Shown here piece by piece: positions 26,416-27,515 of a stretch of 27,515 bases of DNA. The stretch is from assembly GCA_030628905.1 (NCBI GenBank), contig DAOVQB010000037.1, positions 1 through 27,515 on the forward strand, in the 5' to 3' direction. How positions within the stretch are numbered: position 1 is the first letter of the stretch; every line of letters starts with the position of its first letter. The DNA comes from DAOVQB01 sp023128935 (lineage in GTDB: Bacteria; Eisenbacteria; RBG-16-71-46; CAIMUX01; WJJG01). Below the pieces are notes generated by a model. It was not told the DNA's origin and searched no databases. It saw only the letters and a program-made list of their open reading frames with translations. Both the position numbers and the translations under genes were made by a program.

Positions 26416-27281
26416 ACGTCTGCCTCCATTCTGCCCTTCCGGCCCAGAAGGCCACTGGGGCGGAAGAAGAGAAACAGCGCCAGAAGGAGAAAGGTCACCG
26501 CTTCTTGCCAGCGGGCCGAGAAAAACCAGACGGCCCCTGAGCGAACGAGACCCAACAGCAGCCCTCCCACGAGGGGACCGTAGAAGGACCGCCTCCCCCC
26601 GATGATCACTGCAACGACGGCCAATATCGTGGCATGCAGACCCCCATGCGCATCAAAGCCCACATCATTGGCGACTAGAAGCGAGCTGGTCGAACACAGA
26701 ACTCCCGATATTCCGAAGGCCAGGAGACGAAGTCTCCGGACATTGTAGCCACGCAGCGCGAACTCCACTGAGTTCTCTGCCAGCGCCCGGAACCGCAATC
26801 CGAGACCACTGAAACGCAGCCAAACATAGAAGATGGCCAGCACGCCAATGGAAACTGCTGCCGCCATGAGCTGGGCGCGGGTGAGCACAAGTCCTCCGAT
26901 GGTGGTCACGGCATCCACTCCGGTTCGTAGAACTTTCGGCTCGTTCCCCCAAATCATCGCCGTCGCCTGGGCAATGACGATGTAGGCTCCTAGAGAAGCG
27001 ATGAGATGTGCGCCTGATGGTGCCCTCTTCCGATCCAGCAGGGCGTGATTGGCCGCCTCGCATGCCAGAGAGAGTCCCGCCCCGGCGAGAACCGCAAGGC
27101 CGAGAGCGAACCAGGGAGACCATCCTAGCCGCAGGCAAGTCCATGCGCAGAAGGGCGCCGCGGCATAGATACCGCCAAGGGCAAGGTGGAACACGCGCGT
27201 GGGAAGGTAGGCCGCCGTGAAGCCCAGCGCCAATACCACGATCGTCAAGCCCGTTATGATTCCATTTGCGACTACCTGCAT
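26412..27281 (-). CDS. livH: LIV-type ABC transporter permease, LivH family
   Basis: This 289-residue inner-membrane permease has about eight hydrophobic segments, an N-terminal G-I-I-T-G-L-T-I-V-V-L-A-L-G-F stretch, the cytoplasmic loop R-A-L-A-E-N-S-V-E-F-A-L-R-G-Y-N (about 181-196) that corresponds to the ATPase-contacting loop, and G-G-R-R-S-F-Y-G-P-L-V-G-G near the C-terminus. It is the first gene of the minus-strand cluster, about 46 bases downstream of the predicted sigma-54 transcription start. A GAAGGG lies a few bases before ATG 27281. Ligand specificity follows the binding protein and cannot be read here. Confidence 0.93.
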   Translation of the reverse strand: MQVVANGIITGLTIVVLALGFTAAYLPTRVFHLALGGIYAAAPFCAWTCLRLGWSPWFALGLAVLAGAGLSLACEAANHALLDRKRAPSGAHLIASLGAYIVIAQATAMIWGNEPKVLRTGVDAVTTIGGLVLTRAQLMAAAVSIGVLAIFYVWLRFSGLGLRFRALAENSVEFALRGYNVRRLRLLAFGISGVLCSTSSLLVANDVGFDAHGGLHATILAVVAVIIGGRRSFYGPLVGGLLLGLVRSGAVWFFSARWQEAVTFLLLALFLFFRPSGLLGRKGRMEADV

Positions 27282-27337
27282 CCCATACCCTTCGGCCAGG
27301 AGACGTTTCCAGAGACGAACAGGTCAGCAAAATACGC

Positions 27338-27353
27338 GCAATTGACATGCCAA
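27338..27353 (-). promoter_or_regulatory. Sigma-54 (-24/-12) promoter of the minus-strand cluster
   Basis: The minus strand reads TTGGCATG, then TCAA, then TTGC. This gives the invariant GG and GC at the required ten-base spacing and matches the TGGCAC-N5-TTGC consensus at all but one core position. Transcription would start near 27327, about 46 bases before livH. The same cluster encodes a sigma-54 activator, which makes the match unlikely to be chance. I see no gene in the surrounding 27282-27515 stretch. Confidence 0.75.
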
Positions 27354-27413
27354 GCAAGGATATCGGTCCGCAGGCAGCAATTCTAATTTTGGCAGCTTCC
27401 GCCCGCCGCTGAG

Positions 27414-27439
27414 GACCTTGGGGCGAGGCCCGAGAGGTC
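27414..27439. promoter_or_regulatory. Possible upstream activator site (inverted repeat)
   Basis: GACCT and AGGTC are separated by 16 bases, centred about 100 bases upstream of the predicted sigma-54 start, the usual range for enhancer-binding activators. The arms are short and the interior is only partly symmetrical, so this is a weak candidate. Confidence 0.25.
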
Positions 27440-27515
27440 AGGAGTCCGGCGCGGGGGAAGTTTTCTGACTTTTTCTCTGGACTCATTCTCCCATCTGCCG
27501 TATTCCTATCCTCAA

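Noticed and set aside
1..27515. CRISPR array, tRNA or rRNA genes, complete insertion sequence, attachment sites
   Set aside because: Looked for in the gaps on both strands. No spaced repeats, cloverleaf-like segments or paired terminal inverted repeats were seen.

Overview
This window looks like an accessory or conflict-type region of a diderm bacterium of moderately high GC. The pointers are a lipobox lipoprotein, a sigma-54 promoter with its enhancer-binding activator, and LIV-type transporters. I cannot name the lineage from sequence alone. I see no tRNA, rRNA, CRISPR array, integrase or complete insertion sequence; one degraded transposase fragment is present.

Left block, plus strand, about 8-11166. 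Five genes run left to right: a small membrane protein whose frame is broken at a run of nine G; a secreted/transmembrane protein with a von Willebrand A (vWA) domain, a PKD domain and an FHA-like tail; a large tubulin/FtsZ-like protein of the Tubulin_2 type; a protein with a membrane hairpin; and an 1184-residue multidomain protein. The last is read here as a YprA/MrfA-type helicase scaffold that has lost its ATPase motifs, has a complete vWA domain inserted between its two RecA-like halves, keeps a four-cysteine MZB/DUF1998 module, and ends in an HExxH metalloprotease. A tubulin-like protein next to vWA proteins recalls the FtsZ-like membrane-remodelling systems predicted by Makarova and Koonin (2010). 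The pseudohelicase-vWA-protease partner is the most novel element of this block.

Right block, minus strand, 27353 down to 11262. A well-formed sigma-54 (-24/-12) promoter sits upstream of livH, livM, a fused livG-livF ATPase and a livK-type lipoprotein. Without a break, and with overlapping or coupled starts, these continue into a SAM methyltransferase fused to a histidine-kinase-like module, a receiver-like protein, two unknown proteins and a receiver-AAA+ sigma-54 activator. After a 574-base gap holding a transposase relic comes a giant adenosine deaminase whose catalytic barrel is fused to a receiver-like domain and interrupted by a large insertion.

Working model (inference): an outside ligand or transport flux is sensed through the LIV system, passed to the kinase-like module of the methyltransferase, spread over up to three receiver-like domains, and feeds back through the sigma-54 activator on the operon's own promoter, with a nucleoside deaminase as possible effector. 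The two blocks converge at 11166/11262; nothing in the sequence proves they act together.
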